A stretch of DNA of 38,714 bases from contig NZ_LIQR01000025.1 of NCBI RefSeq assembly GCF_001418575.1, positions 358 to 39,071 of the forward strand. Reading direction: 5' to 3'. The DNA comes from Peterkaempfera griseoplana (GTDB lineage Bacteria > Actinomycetota > Actinomycetes > Streptomycetales > Streptomycetaceae). Shown in pieces: positions 6,894 through 21,309 of this stretch; the stretch's first letter is position 1; every line of letters starts with the position of its first letter. A program made the position numbers and the translations under genes. The notes beneath the pieces were generated by a model that was not told where the DNA came from, made no database searches, and worked only from the letters and a program-made list of their open reading frames with translations.

Positions 6894-9548
6894 TCACCCC
6901 CGGAGTTCGAGCAGAACCGCATCCAGTTCGTCCGGTTTGATGAGTACGTCGCGGGCCTTGGACCCCTCGCTCGGGCCCACGATCCCGCGCGACTCCATCA
7001 GGTCCATCAGCCTTCCCGCCTTGGCGAATCCCACACGCAGTTTGCGCTGCAGCATCGAAGTCGACCCGAACTGGGTGGAGACCACCAGCTCGGCGGCCTG
7101 GCACAGCAGGTCCAGGTCGTCGCCGATCTCCTCGTCGATCTCCTTCTTCTGCCCGGAGCCCACCGTGACGTCGTCGCGGTAAGCGGGCGTCAACTGGTCC
7201 TTGCAGTGCTGCACCACGGCCGCGATCTCGGCCTCGGTGACGAAGGCGCCCTGCATCCGGATGGGCTTGCCGGCGCCCATCGGCAGGAAGAGGGCATCGC
7301 CCTTGCCGATCAGCTTCTCGGCGCCGGGCTGGTCCAGGATGACCCGGGAGTCGGCCAGCGAGGAGGTGGCGAAGGCCAGCCGGGAGGGCACATTGGCCTT
7401 GATCAGACCGGTCACCACATCCACCGAGGGACGCTGGGTGGCCAGCACCAGGTGGATGCCGGCCGCCCGGGCCAGCTGGGTGATCCGGACGACCGAGTCC
7501 TCCACGTCCCGGGGGGCGATCATCATCAGGTCGGCCAGCTCGTCCACGATCACCAGCAGATACGGATAGGGCGCCAGCTCCCGCTCGCTGCCCGGCGGCG
7601 GCTGCACCTTCCCCGCACGCACCGCGGCGTTGAAGTCGTCGACATGGCGGAAGCCGTAGGCGGCCAGGTCGTCGTAGCGCAGGTCCATCTCGCGGACCAC
7701 CCACTGCAGCGCCTCGGCGGCCTTCTTGGGGTTGGTGATGATCGGGGTGATCAGATGTGGGATGCCCTCGTAGGCGGTGAGCTCCACCCGCTTGGGGTCG
7801 ACCAGCACCATCCGCACCTCGTCGGGGGTGGCACGGGCGAGCACCGAGGTGATCAGACAGTTGATGCAGGAGGACTTGCCCGCCCCGGTCGCGCCCGCGA
7901 CCAGGATGTGGGGCATCTTTGCCAGATTGGCCATCACCGTGTGGCCCTCGACGTCCTTGCCCATGCCGACCAGCATCGGGTGGTCGTCCTCCGCCGCGGC
8001 ACGGGACCTCAGCAGGTCGCCGAGGTTGACCATCTCCCGGTCGCGGTTGGGGATCTCGATGCCCACCGCGGACTTGCCCGGGATGGGGCTGATGATCCTG
8101 ACGTCGGGACTGGCGACCGCATAGGCGATGTTCTTGGCCAGCGCGGTGATCCGCTCCACCTTGACGGCCTGGCCGAGTTCCACCTCGTAGCGGGTGACCG
8201 TCGGTCCACGGGTGAAGCCGGTGACCGCGGCGTCCACCTTGAACTCGGAGAAGACACCGGTGAGCTGGGCCACCACATCGTCGTTGACCTTGCTGCGGGC
8301 CTTGGCCGGGCCGCCGCGCTCCAGCAGGTCCAGGGACGGCAGCGCATAGGTGATGTCCCCGGAGAGCTGCAGCTGCTCCATCCGCACCGGGGACGGGCCG
8401 TGCTCGGGGGCCTCGCCCTCCTCCCCGGCGCCGCTGCGGGCGGCGGGCACCACGGGTTCCTCGGGCGGTGCGGTGCGGTCCACCACCTTGGGCACCATGC
8501 CCGCCAGGGTGGACGACCCCGGCACTCCGAACTCCACGGCGCCCTGCAGGTCGGCCGCCACCCCCCGGGCCAGGTCCCGGGTGGCGAAGGGGGCGTCGTC
8601 CGCCGGCTCGGGCAGCGGCTCCTGCGGCTTGCGGCGGGTGCGGCGGCGCTTGGCGGGCGGCAGCTCTCCCGGGCCGTCCACCGTGTAGGGCAGTGCGGCG
8701 GGGTCGGCGTCCTCCGGCGGCTCGGTGGAGTGTTCCCGCTCGGGCCCACCCGGCAGGCCGGCGGCGGCGACGGGGGGCCGCTCCACCACACCGAGCCGCC
8801 GGCCGAGCAGCATCAGCCGCTCGGGGATCTTGTTGACCGGGGTGGCGGTCACCACCAGCAGGCCGAAGAAGGCGAGCAGCAGCAGCAGCGGCACCGCGAG
8901 CGCCGGTCCCGCCGCCGCCATCATCGGGCGGGAGGCGGCCCAGCCGATGATGCCCCCGGCCTGCCGGATCCTGGTCGCACCGGTCTGCATACCGGGCGCC
9001 CCGCAGCCGATGTGCACCAGGCCGAGCACGCCCACCGTGAGCGCGCCGAGACCGATGACGATCCGTCCGTTGGCCTCCGGACGCTCCGGGTGACGCAGCA
9101 GACGCCAGGCGATCGCGGCCAGCGGCACCGCCACCAGGACGTCCAGGCGGCCGAAGGCACCGCTGACCACGGCGGTGGTGGCGACCCCCAGCCAGCCCTG
9201 CGGGGAGAACCAGGTGCCCGCCGCGGTCACCAGGGAGAGGCCCAGCAGCAGCAGGCCCACGCCGTCCCTGCGGTGTGCGGGGTCGAGGCCCTTGGCGCCG
9301 TCCCCGAAACCGCGGAACAGGGCGCCCACCGCGTGCGCCAGCCCCAGCCAGCAGATCCGTACCAGGCGGAACAGCACGGGCCGGGGAGGAGGAGGCGGCG
9401 GCGGGGCCGCCTTCCTGGCCGGGGCCTTCGCGGCGGCCTTCTTCGCCGCGGGCTTGGCCGCCGCCTTGCCCGACGCTCCGGAGGCACTCTTCTTCTGCGG
9501 CCCCGACGCTGGGGGGCGCGGGGCGCTTCCGGACGTACGAGTGGCCAT
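6894..9548 (-). CDS. ftsK: DNA translocase FtsK
   Basis: Septum-anchored ATPase that pumps chromosomal DNA during division; in Streptomyces it acts in sporulation septa. Seen: a basic Ala/Lys/Pro N-terminus (residues 1-57), several membrane segments between 58 and 240, a charged/Pro-rich linker, then the motor: Walker A at 552-559 (GATGAGKS) and Walker B at 664-670 (LLVIVDE), the segment LATQRPSVDVVTGLIKANVPSR, and a C-terminal gamma winged helix (QFGSTSMLQRKLRVGFAKAGRLMDLME) that reads orienting DNA sites. 884 aa. Start ATG 9548 (MATRTSGSAP); the open frame to 10196 is a high-GC extension that would overlap osaB and is rejected. Confidence 0.96.
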   Translation of the reverse strand: MATRTSGSAPRPPASGPQKKSASGASGKAAAKPAAKKAAAKAPARKAAPPPPPPPRPVLFRLVRICWLGLAHAVGALFRGFGDGAKGLDPAHRRDGVGLLLLGLSLVTAAGTWFSPQGWLGVATTAVVSGAFGRLDVLVAVPLAAIAWRLLRHPERPEANGRIVIGLGALTVGVLGLVHIGCGAPGMQTGATRIRQAGGIIGWAASRPMMAAAGPALAVPLLLLLAFFGLLVVTATPVNKIPERLMLLGRRLGVVERPPVAAAGLPGGPEREHSTEPPEDADPAALPYTVDGPGELPPAKRRRTRRKPQEPLPEPADDAPFATRDLARGVAADLQGAVEFGVPGSSTLAGMVPKVVDRTAPPEEPVVPAARSGAGEEGEAPEHGPSPVRMEQLQLSGDITYALPSLDLLERGGPAKARSKVNDDVVAQLTGVFSEFKVDAAVTGFTRGPTVTRYEVELGQAVKVERITALAKNIAYAVASPDVRIISPIPGKSAVGIEIPNRDREMVNLGDLLRSRAAAEDDHPMLVGMGKDVEGHTVMANLAKMPHILVAGATGAGKSSCINCLITSVLARATPDEVRMVLVDPKRVELTAYEGIPHLITPIITNPKKAAEALQWVVREMDLRYDDLAAYGFRHVDDFNAAVRAGKVQPPPGSERELAPYPYLLVIVDELADLMMIAPRDVEDSVVRITQLARAAGIHLVLATQRPSVDVVTGLIKANVPSRLAFATSSLADSRVILDQPGAEKLIGKGDALFLPMGAGKPIRMQGAFVTEAEIAAVVQHCKDQLTPAYRDDVTVGSGQKKEIDEEIGDDLDLLCQAAELVVSTQFGSTSMLQRKLRVGFAKAGRLMDLMESRGIVGPSEGSKARDVLIKPDELDAVLLELRG

Positions 9549-9963
9549 GGTGGAGAGAGTACCGGGGGCGTCACCTGGGGAACATGCGTCGCCTCCCGGT
9601 CCGGACGGCGTGTCGCCCGGACGACATGTCACCCGAATGGCCGTCACCCGTTCGGAGGAGAGGCCGGACCGGGTGACCAGGTCCGCGCGGGACGACGCCC
9701 GCCGCGCCGGTCGAGGGGGGGGTGGACGGCGCGCCCTGCCTGCCGCCGTCAGAAGACGGAACGGGAGGGGCCGCACCGACGAGGTCCGAGAGCGGGCACT
9801 CACCCCTGACGGAGCGCTGCCGCGCCCGGGAGCACCCAGCCGGGCACCGGCCCGCCACGGCGGCACCGGGGCAGCAGTGTGGCGGCGGGAGCAGGGCGGC
9901 CGGGGGAGGCGCTGCGTCCGCCGGAGACACCCGCGCCACCGGCGCGGGCCGGCTGAGAGGTGG
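9549..9963. other. 415-bp gap between ftsK and osaB
   Basis: No convincing gene. The best minus-strand frame (9571-9939) lacks a ribosome binding site and has a Pro/Arg/Cys-rich composition typical of a high-GC shadow. The gap must hold the ftsK promoter. It contains one clear hairpin next to osaB (9930-9948) and an imperfect inverted repeat CCGAA...TTCGG at 9634-9656. Confidence 0.6.
9930..9948 (-). terminator. Hairpin downstream of osaB
   Basis: CCCGCGCC-ACC-GGCGCGGG is a perfect 8-bp stem with a 3-base loop, 16-34 bases after the osaB stop on the minus strand. There is no T run, as is common for Streptomyces terminators. Confidence 0.5.
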
Positions 9964-10653
9964 TCAGTCGGACATCGGGAAGGCCACCGGACCTGCGGAC
10001 CCGGGCTCCAGGGCGTCCAGCGCACGCCGCAGGCCGGCGAGCTTGCGCTCCAGGTGCGCCGCGGTGGCGGCGGCTGCGGCGTCCGAGGAGTCGTCCAGCT
10101 GCTTGGTGAGCGCCTCCGCCTGCTCCTCCACCGCGGCCAGCCGCGCGGAGAGCTCGGCCAGCAGGCCGCCGTTGACCGGCTCCTTGTGGACCGCATCGCC
10201 CTCGGCCGACGGGCGGCCGGACTCCAGCTGCAGACGCAGCAGCGCCGCCTGCTCCTTGAGCTGGCAGTTCTTCATGTAGAGCTCGACGAAAACCGAGACC
10301 TTGGCCCGCAGCACCCAGGGGTCGAAGGGCTTGGAGATGTAGTCGACCGCCCCGGCCGCGTAACCGCGGAAGGTGTGGTGCGGGCCGTGGTTGATCGCGG
10401 TGAGGAAGATGATCGGGATGTCCCGGGTGCGCTCCCGCCGCTTGATGTGGGCGGCGGTCTCGAAACCGTCCATGCCGGGCATCTGGACGTCCAGCAGGAT
10501 GACCGCGAAGTCGTCGGTCAGCAGCGCCTTGAGCGCCTCCTCCCCGGACGATGCCCGCACCAGGGTCTGGTCGAGCGCCGAGAGGATGGCCTCCAGCGCC
10601 AGCAGATTCTCCGGCCGGTCATCGACCAGGAGGATCTTGGCCTTCTGCACCAT
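9964..10653 (-). CDS. osaB: Response regulator OsaB (REC plus coiled coil)
   Basis: Single-domain response regulator of 229 aa. Seen: receiver domain with acidic pocket Asp11/Asp12, phosphoacceptor Asp55 (VILLDVQMPGMDG), Thr in FLTA and Lys108 (YISKPFDPW); then, from about residue 135, a long charged coiled coil (LLAELSARLAAVEEQAEALTKQLDD). There is no DNA-binding domain, so output is likely by protein contact. The start ATG 10653 follows GAGGAGGGCGG. Known: OsaB of S. coelicolor is needed for aerial growth at high osmolarity and affects antibiotic yield; its gene lies just downstream of osaA, as here. The phosphodonor is presumably OsaA. Confidence 0.92.
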   Translation of the reverse strand: MVQKAKILLVDDRPENLLALEAILSALDQTLVRASSGEEALKALLTDDFAVILLDVQMPGMDGFETAAHIKRRERTRDIPIIFLTAINHGPHHTFRGYAAGAVDYISKPFDPWVLRAKVSVFVELYMKNCQLKEQAALLRLQLESGRPSAEGDAVHKEPVNGGLLAELSARLAAVEEQAEALTKQLDDSSDAAAAATAAHLERKLAGLRRALDALEPGSAGPVAFPMSD

Positions 10654-10902
10654 GGCCCGCCCTCCTCGTCCCGGAAGTGTCCCGGGCACCGCCCCCACCG
10701 GCGGCACCTGTGCGCCGCCTGCCCTCGTGCCGGTCATGGTAGTCGCACCTTTTCGTCGGCCACAGCACACGGTCGCATCGCATCGCGGCGGCGGTTCACC
10801 TGCCGGGCCCCGCACCCGGCATGTTCTGGCAACGCCGAGCGACCATATCTGGTTCCCGTCCCGGGCGGCCACCACGCCTTCGGGTGACACCGCGGGGCTC
10901 GC

Positions 10903-16518
<5,616 letters not shown>

Positions 16519-16582
16519 CGACACCGTGCGCGGATCCCCCAGTGTTGCATCACGCGCAACCCACGCACACGGGCACGAGCGC

Positions 16583-16609
16583 GGTTGTGCAAGGCTGATC
16601 CAGGGGTAT
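16583..16609 (+). promoter_or_regulatory. Candidate SigB-type promoter for osaC
   Basis: GGTT at 16583-16586, a 17-base spacer, and GGGTAT at 16604-16609. The SigB consensus as I know it is GNNT-N14-16-GGGTAC/T, so the -10 fits and the spacer is one base long. OsaC is a known modulator of SigB in S. coelicolor, which makes feedback plausible. Confidence 0.33.
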
Positions 16610-16779
16610 CGCATTCTCGACCGGCCCCGCACCGGTTCGGACGGGTACCGCGAAAGAGGCCCCCTGCGCCCATGACATAGGCGACAGAGCCCCACGGCGG
16701 CCCGGCCGGAAAGTAACCTGTCGGCCGGGGCCGCCCCTGGGGAAACGGGCGGCGGACGAGACGAAGGAGCCGGGCAACA

Positions 16780-19434
16780 GTGGTCACCGCGCGGGCAGCC
16801 GCCACCTTCGAACCGGTCGGCCGCTCGGTCGCCGCCGCCCGCGGCTTCGTCCGCGACACCCTCCAGGGGTGGGGTTTCGCGGAGCTGGTGGACGACGCGG
16901 TGGTGCTGGCCAGCGAACTGGTCACCAACGCCGTGGTGCACGCCGGCACGGCCGCCGAGGTGACCTGCCTGCGGGAGGAGGACGCGGTACGCGTCGAGGT
17001 GGCCGACCGCTACCCCGAGCGGGAGCTCCCGCTGCACGGGATCGGCCCGGCCGGCTCCCCCGCGCAGGGGCGGCTGGGCGACCCGGAGCGCGAGGGCGGC
17101 CGGGGGCTGCTGCTGTGCTCCGCACTGGCACCGCGCTGGGGTGTGGAGTACGACGCCACCCACAAACTGGTCTGGTTCCGGCTGGCGCTGCCCACCCGTG
17201 GCGCGGGCACCCGCTTCGCCGCCCCCGCCGGTCCCGACGGCTCCCTGCCGTCGGCCGGGGACGGGGTGCTGGTGGCCGTGGTGCAGGTGGACGCCGAGGG
17301 CCGCATCCGCTCCTGGAACGCCGACGCCGAGGCCCTGTTCCTGCTGCCCGCGGCGCGCGTCACCGGGGAGCCGCTGGCGGAGTACGCCGCCTGGCCGCAG
17401 ACCCCGGGCACCGGCCTCGGTCTGCAGGAGGCGCTGGCGCTCTCCCGCTGGGAGGGCAGCTACGGCATCCGCTGCGGGGACGGCCGGGTCGCCGGGGTGT
17501 ACGGCTCGCACCTGCGGATGCGGGACGCCCACGGCGCCCCCTCCACCGTCTGCCTGCTGGTGCGCGACCAGGACCGCGCCGTGCTCCAGTCCCCGTTCCG
17601 GGTGCCCGCCGCGGAGGGCGGCGCCGGCTCCCGGGTGGACGGCCGCGACCGCAGGCCCGCCGACGCCTTCGACGCGCTGCTGGGCCGCCCCACCGCCGAC
17701 GATCTGGACGGTCTGCTGCAGCGCACCGTGGAGCGGGCCCGCGACATGCTCGACGGGGACGCCTCCTATCTGCTGCTGGCCACCGACGACGAGACCGAAC
17801 TGGAGGTGCGCGCCAGCGCGGGGCTGCCCTCGGGCCGGCAGCGGTTCGCCCGCGTCCCGGTGGAGGCCGGCACCGGGCGGTACGGCTCGGCGCGGATGCC
17901 CGCCGTGCACGACGACCTCACCGCGCAGCCCGGCGCCGTACCGCTGCTCTCCGGCACCGGCATGCGGTCGGTGGTCACCGTGCCGCTCAAGGTCGAGGGG
18001 CGCCTGACCGGTTCGCTGGGCGTGGCCGCGCAGGCGCCGGCCCGCTACAGCAACGACGACGCGCTGCGGCTGCAGTTCGCCGCCGACCGGATCGCCCTGG
18101 CGGTGGAGAGCGCCCGGCTCACCGAGCTGGAGCGGCTGCGCCGGGGCTCGCTCTCGTTCCTGGTGGAGGCGTCCGACCTGCTGGCGGGCACCCTGGAGCG
18201 GGACCAGACGCTGGCGCTGATGGCGCAGATGACGGTACCCACGCTGGCCGCCTGGTGCGCCGTCTACACCACCGCCGACCAGTCCGCGCCCAAGCTCGCC
18301 TTCGTCCTGCACGAGGACGAGGACCGGATCGACGGGCTGCGGGCCCTGCTGGAGCGGGTCCCGGCACCGGACCCGGCCCCCAGCCCCGGCGCCCGCCCCT
18401 GGAAGGCGCCCGCCGAGGCGGCGCACGCCTCCGCGCTGCGCGCCTCGCTGCGCTCCCTGGGCCTCGGCGACGCCGCCCGGCCGTCCGCCGGCCCCGGGAC
18501 CGCGCTGGCGACGGCCGCCGCGGTGGGCGGGGAGACCGTGGTGCTGCCGCTGGTGGCCCGCAACCGGGTCATCGGCCTGCTGGCGCTCGGCAAGTCGGCC
18601 GACGAGCGGTTCCGCCGGGAGATCCTGGAGCTGGCCGAGGACCTCTCCCGGCGGGCCGCCCTGGCCCTGGACAACGCCCGGCTGTACTCGGAGCGCACCG
18701 CGATCAGCCGCGCCCTGCAGCGCTCGCTGCTGCCGCCGGAGCTTCCCCCGGTGCCCGGGGTGGAGGTGGAGGTGATCTACCGGGCGGCGGGCGAGGGCAA
18801 CGAGGTCGGCGGCGACTTCTACGACGTCTTCCCCATCCGGGAGGGCACCTACGGCTTCGCCATCGGCGACGTCTGCGGCACCGGCCCGGAGGCGGCCTCG
18901 GTGACCGGCCTGGCCCGGCACTCGCTGCGGCTGCTGGCCCGCGAGGGCCTGCCGGCCCCGGAGGTGCTCCAGCGGCTCAACGCCGCCATCCTGGACGAGG
19001 GGGCCCGCAGCCGCTTCCTCACGCTGCTCTACGGCGAGATGACGCCCCATCAGGACGGGACGGTGGAGCTGCGGGTGGTCTGCGCCGGGCATCCGCTGCC
19101 GCTGCGGCTGCGTCCGGACGGGCAGGTCTCCCCCGCGACCGAACCGCAGCCGCTGCTCGGCGTGATGGAGGAGCTGGACCTCCGGGAGGAGACCGTCGTC
19201 CTGGAGCCGGGCGATGTGCTGCTCTGCGTCACCGACGGGGTCACCGAGCGCCGCGAGGGCACCCGGATGCTGGGCGACGACGGCCTCGCCGAGGTGCTGG
19301 CCGGCTGCACGGGCCTGACCGCGGGAGCGGTCGCCGCCCGGGTGCAGCGGGCCGTGGAGCGTTTCGCCGCCGATCCGCCGTCCGACGACATGGCGATCCT
19401 GGCGCTGCGGATCCCCGCACAGCGCCAGAACTGA
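16780..19434 (+). CDS. osaC: OsaC, multidomain anti-sigma-factor kinase/PAS/GAF/PP2C phosphatase
   Basis: 884-aa cytoplasmic regulator. Domains: an RsbW/SpoIIAB-like ATPase fold at about residues 1-135 (N-box ASELVTNAVVHA at 44-55, GGRGLLL); PAS at about 160-280; GAF at about 300-455 and a second GAF-like region at about 465-695; and a SpoIIE-type PP2C phosphatase to the end (LQRSLLPPELPP, GGDFYDV, IGDVCGTG, VTDGVTE, DDMAIL, metal-binding Asp residues present). GTG 16780 follows GGAGC by about 9 bases. Known: in S. coelicolor OsaC is divergent from osaA and is needed to return SigB activity to normal after osmotic shock, probably by binding SigB. It shares a 261-bp intergenic region with osaA. 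Confidence 0.93.
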   Translation: MVTARAAATFEPVGRSVAAARGFVRDTLQGWGFAELVDDAVVLASELVTNAVVHAGTAAEVTCLREEDAVRVEVADRYPERELPLHGIGPAGSPAQGRLGDPEREGGRGLLLCSALAPRWGVEYDATHKLVWFRLALPTRGAGTRFAAPAGPDGSLPSAGDGVLVAVVQVDAEGRIRSWNADAEALFLLPAARVTGEPLAEYAAWPQTPGTGLGLQEALALSRWEGSYGIRCGDGRVAGVYGSHLRMRDAHGAPSTVCLLVRDQDRAVLQSPFRVPAAEGGAGSRVDGRDRRPADAFDALLGRPTADDLDGLLQRTVERARDMLDGDASYLLLATDDETELEVRASAGLPSGRQRFARVPVEAGTGRYGSARMPAVHDDLTAQPGAVPLLSGTGMRSVVTVPLKVEGRLTGSLGVAAQAPARYSNDDALRLQFAADRIALAVESARLTELERLRRGSLSFLVEASDLLAGTLERDQTLALMAQMTVPTLAAWCAVYTTADQSAPKLAFVLHEDEDRIDGLRALLERVPAPDPAPSPGARPWKAPAEAAHASALRASLRSLGLGDAARPSAGPGTALATAAAVGGETVVLPLVARNRVIGLLALGKSADERFRREILELAEDLSRRAALALDNARLYSERTAISRALQRSLLPPELPPVPGVEVEVIYRAAGEGNEVGGDFYDVFPIREGTYGFAIGDVCGTGPEAASVTGLARHSLRLLAREGLPAPEVLQRLNAAILDEGARSRFLTLLYGEMTPHQDGTVELRVVCAGHPLPLRLRPDGQVSPATEPQPLLGVMEELDLREETVVLEPGDVLLCVTDGVTERREGTRMLGDDGLAEVLAGCTGLTAGAVAARVQRAVERFAADPPSDDMAILALRIPAQRQN

Positions 19435-19668
19435 ACCGGCGCGGCGCTCCGGCCGACGGGGCGTCAACGCTGGTCAACCGCAATGTCTTTGATGCCGTAA
19501 TGATGCATTCACAAGGGTACAAGCGCGGTCGCGCCGGGTACATCCCCTGCGCCGGGGCCTGATCGCCCCGGCACCGCGGACCGAGCCGCCAGCGCCGCAC
19601 CCCGACGCAGCCCACGACCCGGCACCGCCCACTCAACGCAACCACGCAACGAGTGAAAGGAGCCTCCG

Positions 19669-20235
19669 GTGAGCAAAGACGCTGCCGGGGCAGCCAACGC
19701 CCGACCCGCCGCCGTCGACGCGGGTCCCCTCGGATATCTCGCCCTCGGCCTCACCCTCCTCGCCTTCGGGCTGCTGCGCACCGGCGTCGTCTCCGGCGCC
19801 GGGACCAAGGACGCCGCCTCCCTCGCGCTGCTCGTCGGCGGCGTCACCCTGTTCCTCGCCGGGATGTGGCAGCTCCGCCGGGGCGACGCCTTCACCGGCA
19901 CCGCCTTCGCCGGCCTGGGCGCCTTCTGGGCCACCTGGTCGTCCGCGGGCGGCACGGCGGACAAGAACGCGGCAGGCCTCTTCCTGCTGCTCTGGGCGCT
20001 GCTGGCACTGACCCTGACCGCCGCAAGCTGGCACGCCGGCCGTCTCGGCCAGGGGGTCTTCGGACTGCTCACCGTCGCCCTGGTCCTGCTGGCCGTCTCC
20101 ACCTGGGCCGGCTCCGACGGCCTCGGCAAGGTGGCGGGCTGGGTCGCCGCGGTCTCCGGCCTGCTCTCCTGGTACGGCGCCACCGCCACCCTCACCAACA
20201 GCACCTGGGGCCGCCAGGCCCTGCCCCTCAGGTAG
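19669..20235 (+). CDS. GPR1/FUN34/YaaH (AceTr) family acetate/succinate uptake protein
   Basis: 188-aa integral membrane protein with six predicted hydrophobic segments. Seen: AGPLGYLALGLTLLAFGLL near the N-terminus, equivalent to the NPAPLGL signature that opens the family, then GMWQLRRGDAFTGTAFAGLGAFW, a conserved block of the family, and the third family block around LLLWALLALTLTAASW. Family members (SatP of E. coli, Ato/Ady2 of yeast) carry acetate and succinate with protons. GTG 19669 follows AAAGGAG. It stands alone as a rightward unit; the 234-bp upstream gap has no other gene. Substrate is inferred from family only. Confidence 0.85.
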   Translation: MSKDAAGAANARPAAVDAGPLGYLALGLTLLAFGLLRTGVVSGAGTKDAASLALLVGGVTLFLAGMWQLRRGDAFTGTAFAGLGAFWATWSSAGGTADKNAAGLFLLLWALLALTLTAASWHAGRLGQGVFGLLTVALVLLAVSTWAGSDGLGKVAGWVAAVSGLLSWYGATATLTNSTWGRQALPLR

Positions 20236-20273
20236 GGAGCCGGGCTCGCCGCACGGCCGGTCCGGCAGTGCGT

Positions 20274-20321
20274 CCCGGGGCGTGGGGAACGGGCGGGAGA
20301 CCCGGTTCCCCGCGCCCCGGG
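20274..20321. terminator. Bidirectional terminator hairpin between convergent genes
   Basis: Arms 20274-20290 and 20305-20321 pair over 17 positions with a single G-T type mismatch, enclosing a 14-base loop that can pair further (GGG/CCC). The hairpin sits between the YaaH-family gene and the convergent PAP2 gene and can end both transcripts. Confidence 0.8.
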
Positions 20322-20337
20322 GCGGTTCGGCGCCCGG

Positions 20338-21177
20338 TCAGGAGACGGGCACGGGCTGTTCCGCGGGGAGCGGCTCGACGGCCGCCGGGCGGCGCCGGGA
20401 GCGCAGCAGGGTGGCGGTCCCCCACTGGGCGCCGTACGCCAGCAGCAGCAGGGCCACCGCCACCAGGCCGTCGGCCCAGAAGTGGTTGGCCGTCACCACC
20501 ACCACCGCGATCGTGACCAGCGCATGGAGCACGGCGACCCAGCGCCAGCGGCTGTCCGAGACCCGCACCGCGGCCACCGCCACCAGGACGCACCAGGCCA
20601 CGTGCACCGACGGCATGGCAGAGAGCTGGTCGGCGACCATGCCGCCCACCCCCGCGCCGTACACCGACTGGCCGTACTGCACGGCGACGTCCACAAAGCC
20701 GCTGTCCGTCAGCATCCGGGGCGGCGCCACCGGGACGAACTGCACCAGCAGACATGCGGCGGTGACCAGGACCACACTGGTCCGCACCCAGGCGTAGCGC
20801 TCCCGGTGCCGTACGAAGACCCAGAGCAGCAGCACCAGCATCACGGTGAAGTGCATCACCGCGTAGTAGTAGTTGGCGGCCTTCACCAGCCAGGGGTGCG
20901 GCAGCACGGCCCGCTGCCAGGAGGCCTCGTCGGGCAGGCCCAGCTCACGCTCGGTGCGGTGGATCCACTCCGCCCGGTCCAGCGCGTGGTCGGAGCCCAT
21001 CAGGGAGAGGTGCCCGGCGAGCTGCCAGAGCGCGAAGAGCGCCAGCAGCGTTCCCGCCTCCCGCAGCAGCGCGGACACCGACGGCCGTGCCGTGGTGCGC
21101 CGCACCGCGTAGGAGGCGGCGAGGAGGACGGCGGAGGTGCCGCCCGCGCTCTGCCACGACAGGGTGAGGTTCTGCAC
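20338..21177 (-). CDS. PAP2-superfamily integral membrane phosphatase/phosphotransferase
   Basis: 279 aa with about six membrane segments. Seen: the PAP2 second motif MPSVHVAW (Ser190, His192) and third motif TANHFWADG (His232, Asp236), both catalytic; the first motif is replaced by PVAPPRML, as in the AUR1/inositol-phosphorylceramide-synthase-like subgroup. The family hydrolyses lipid phosphates or moves phospho-alcohol groups between lipids on the outer membrane face. GTG 21177 is preceded by GGAAGGGA. It lies downstream of the UDP-sugar dehydrogenase on the same strand (132-bp gap), at the edge of the glycan locus, so polyprenyl-phosphate recycling or polymer modification is possible. Substrate unknown. 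Confidence 0.8.
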   Translation of the reverse strand: MQNLTLSWQSAGGTSAVLLAASYAVRRTTARPSVSALLREAGTLLALFALWQLAGHLSLMGSDHALDRAEWIHRTERELGLPDEASWQRAVLPHPWLVKAANYYYAVMHFTVMLVLLLWVFVRHRERYAWVRTSVVLVTAACLLVQFVPVAPPRMLTDSGFVDVAVQYGQSVYGAGVGGMVADQLSAMPSVHVAWCVLVAVAAVRVSDSRWRWVAVLHALVTIAVVVVTANHFWADGLVAVALLLLAYGAQWGTATLLRSRRRPAAVEPLPAEQPVPVS

Positions 21178-21309
21178 CGGCCACGTCCCTTCCGGGGGGC
21201 GCCGGACCGGCCCCGCCCCGGCCGGGCGGGGAGCGCAACCGGACGGGCTCCCGCGTGGAAGGAACGGTAGACCCCGCGCGCCGCGGCTGCGCAGGGGGCT
21301 CCCGGCCGG

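Noticed and set aside
6720-9809. A 1029-residue plus-strand frame across ftsK.
   Set aside because: His/Gln/Gly-rich antisense shadow of ftsK.
9571-9939. A 122-residue minus-strand frame in the ftsK-osaB gap.
   Set aside because: No ribosome binding site, no domain, and Pro/Arg/Cys-rich composition.
10654-10890. Longer start for osaB.
   Set aside because: MVQKAKILLVDD at 10653 has a good ribosome binding site and begins right at the receiver domain.
16519-19467. Continuation of the osaA frame upstream on the minus strand, giving a 2854-residue frame.
   Set aside because: It is antisense to osaC, has Gln/His/Arg-rich shadow composition, and the osaA protein has a sound start at 16518/16524.
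19485-19520. GGGTAC upstream of the YaaH-family gene as a SigB promoter.
   Set aside because: No GNNT at the right distance (CCGT at N16 only), so support is too thin to list as a feature.
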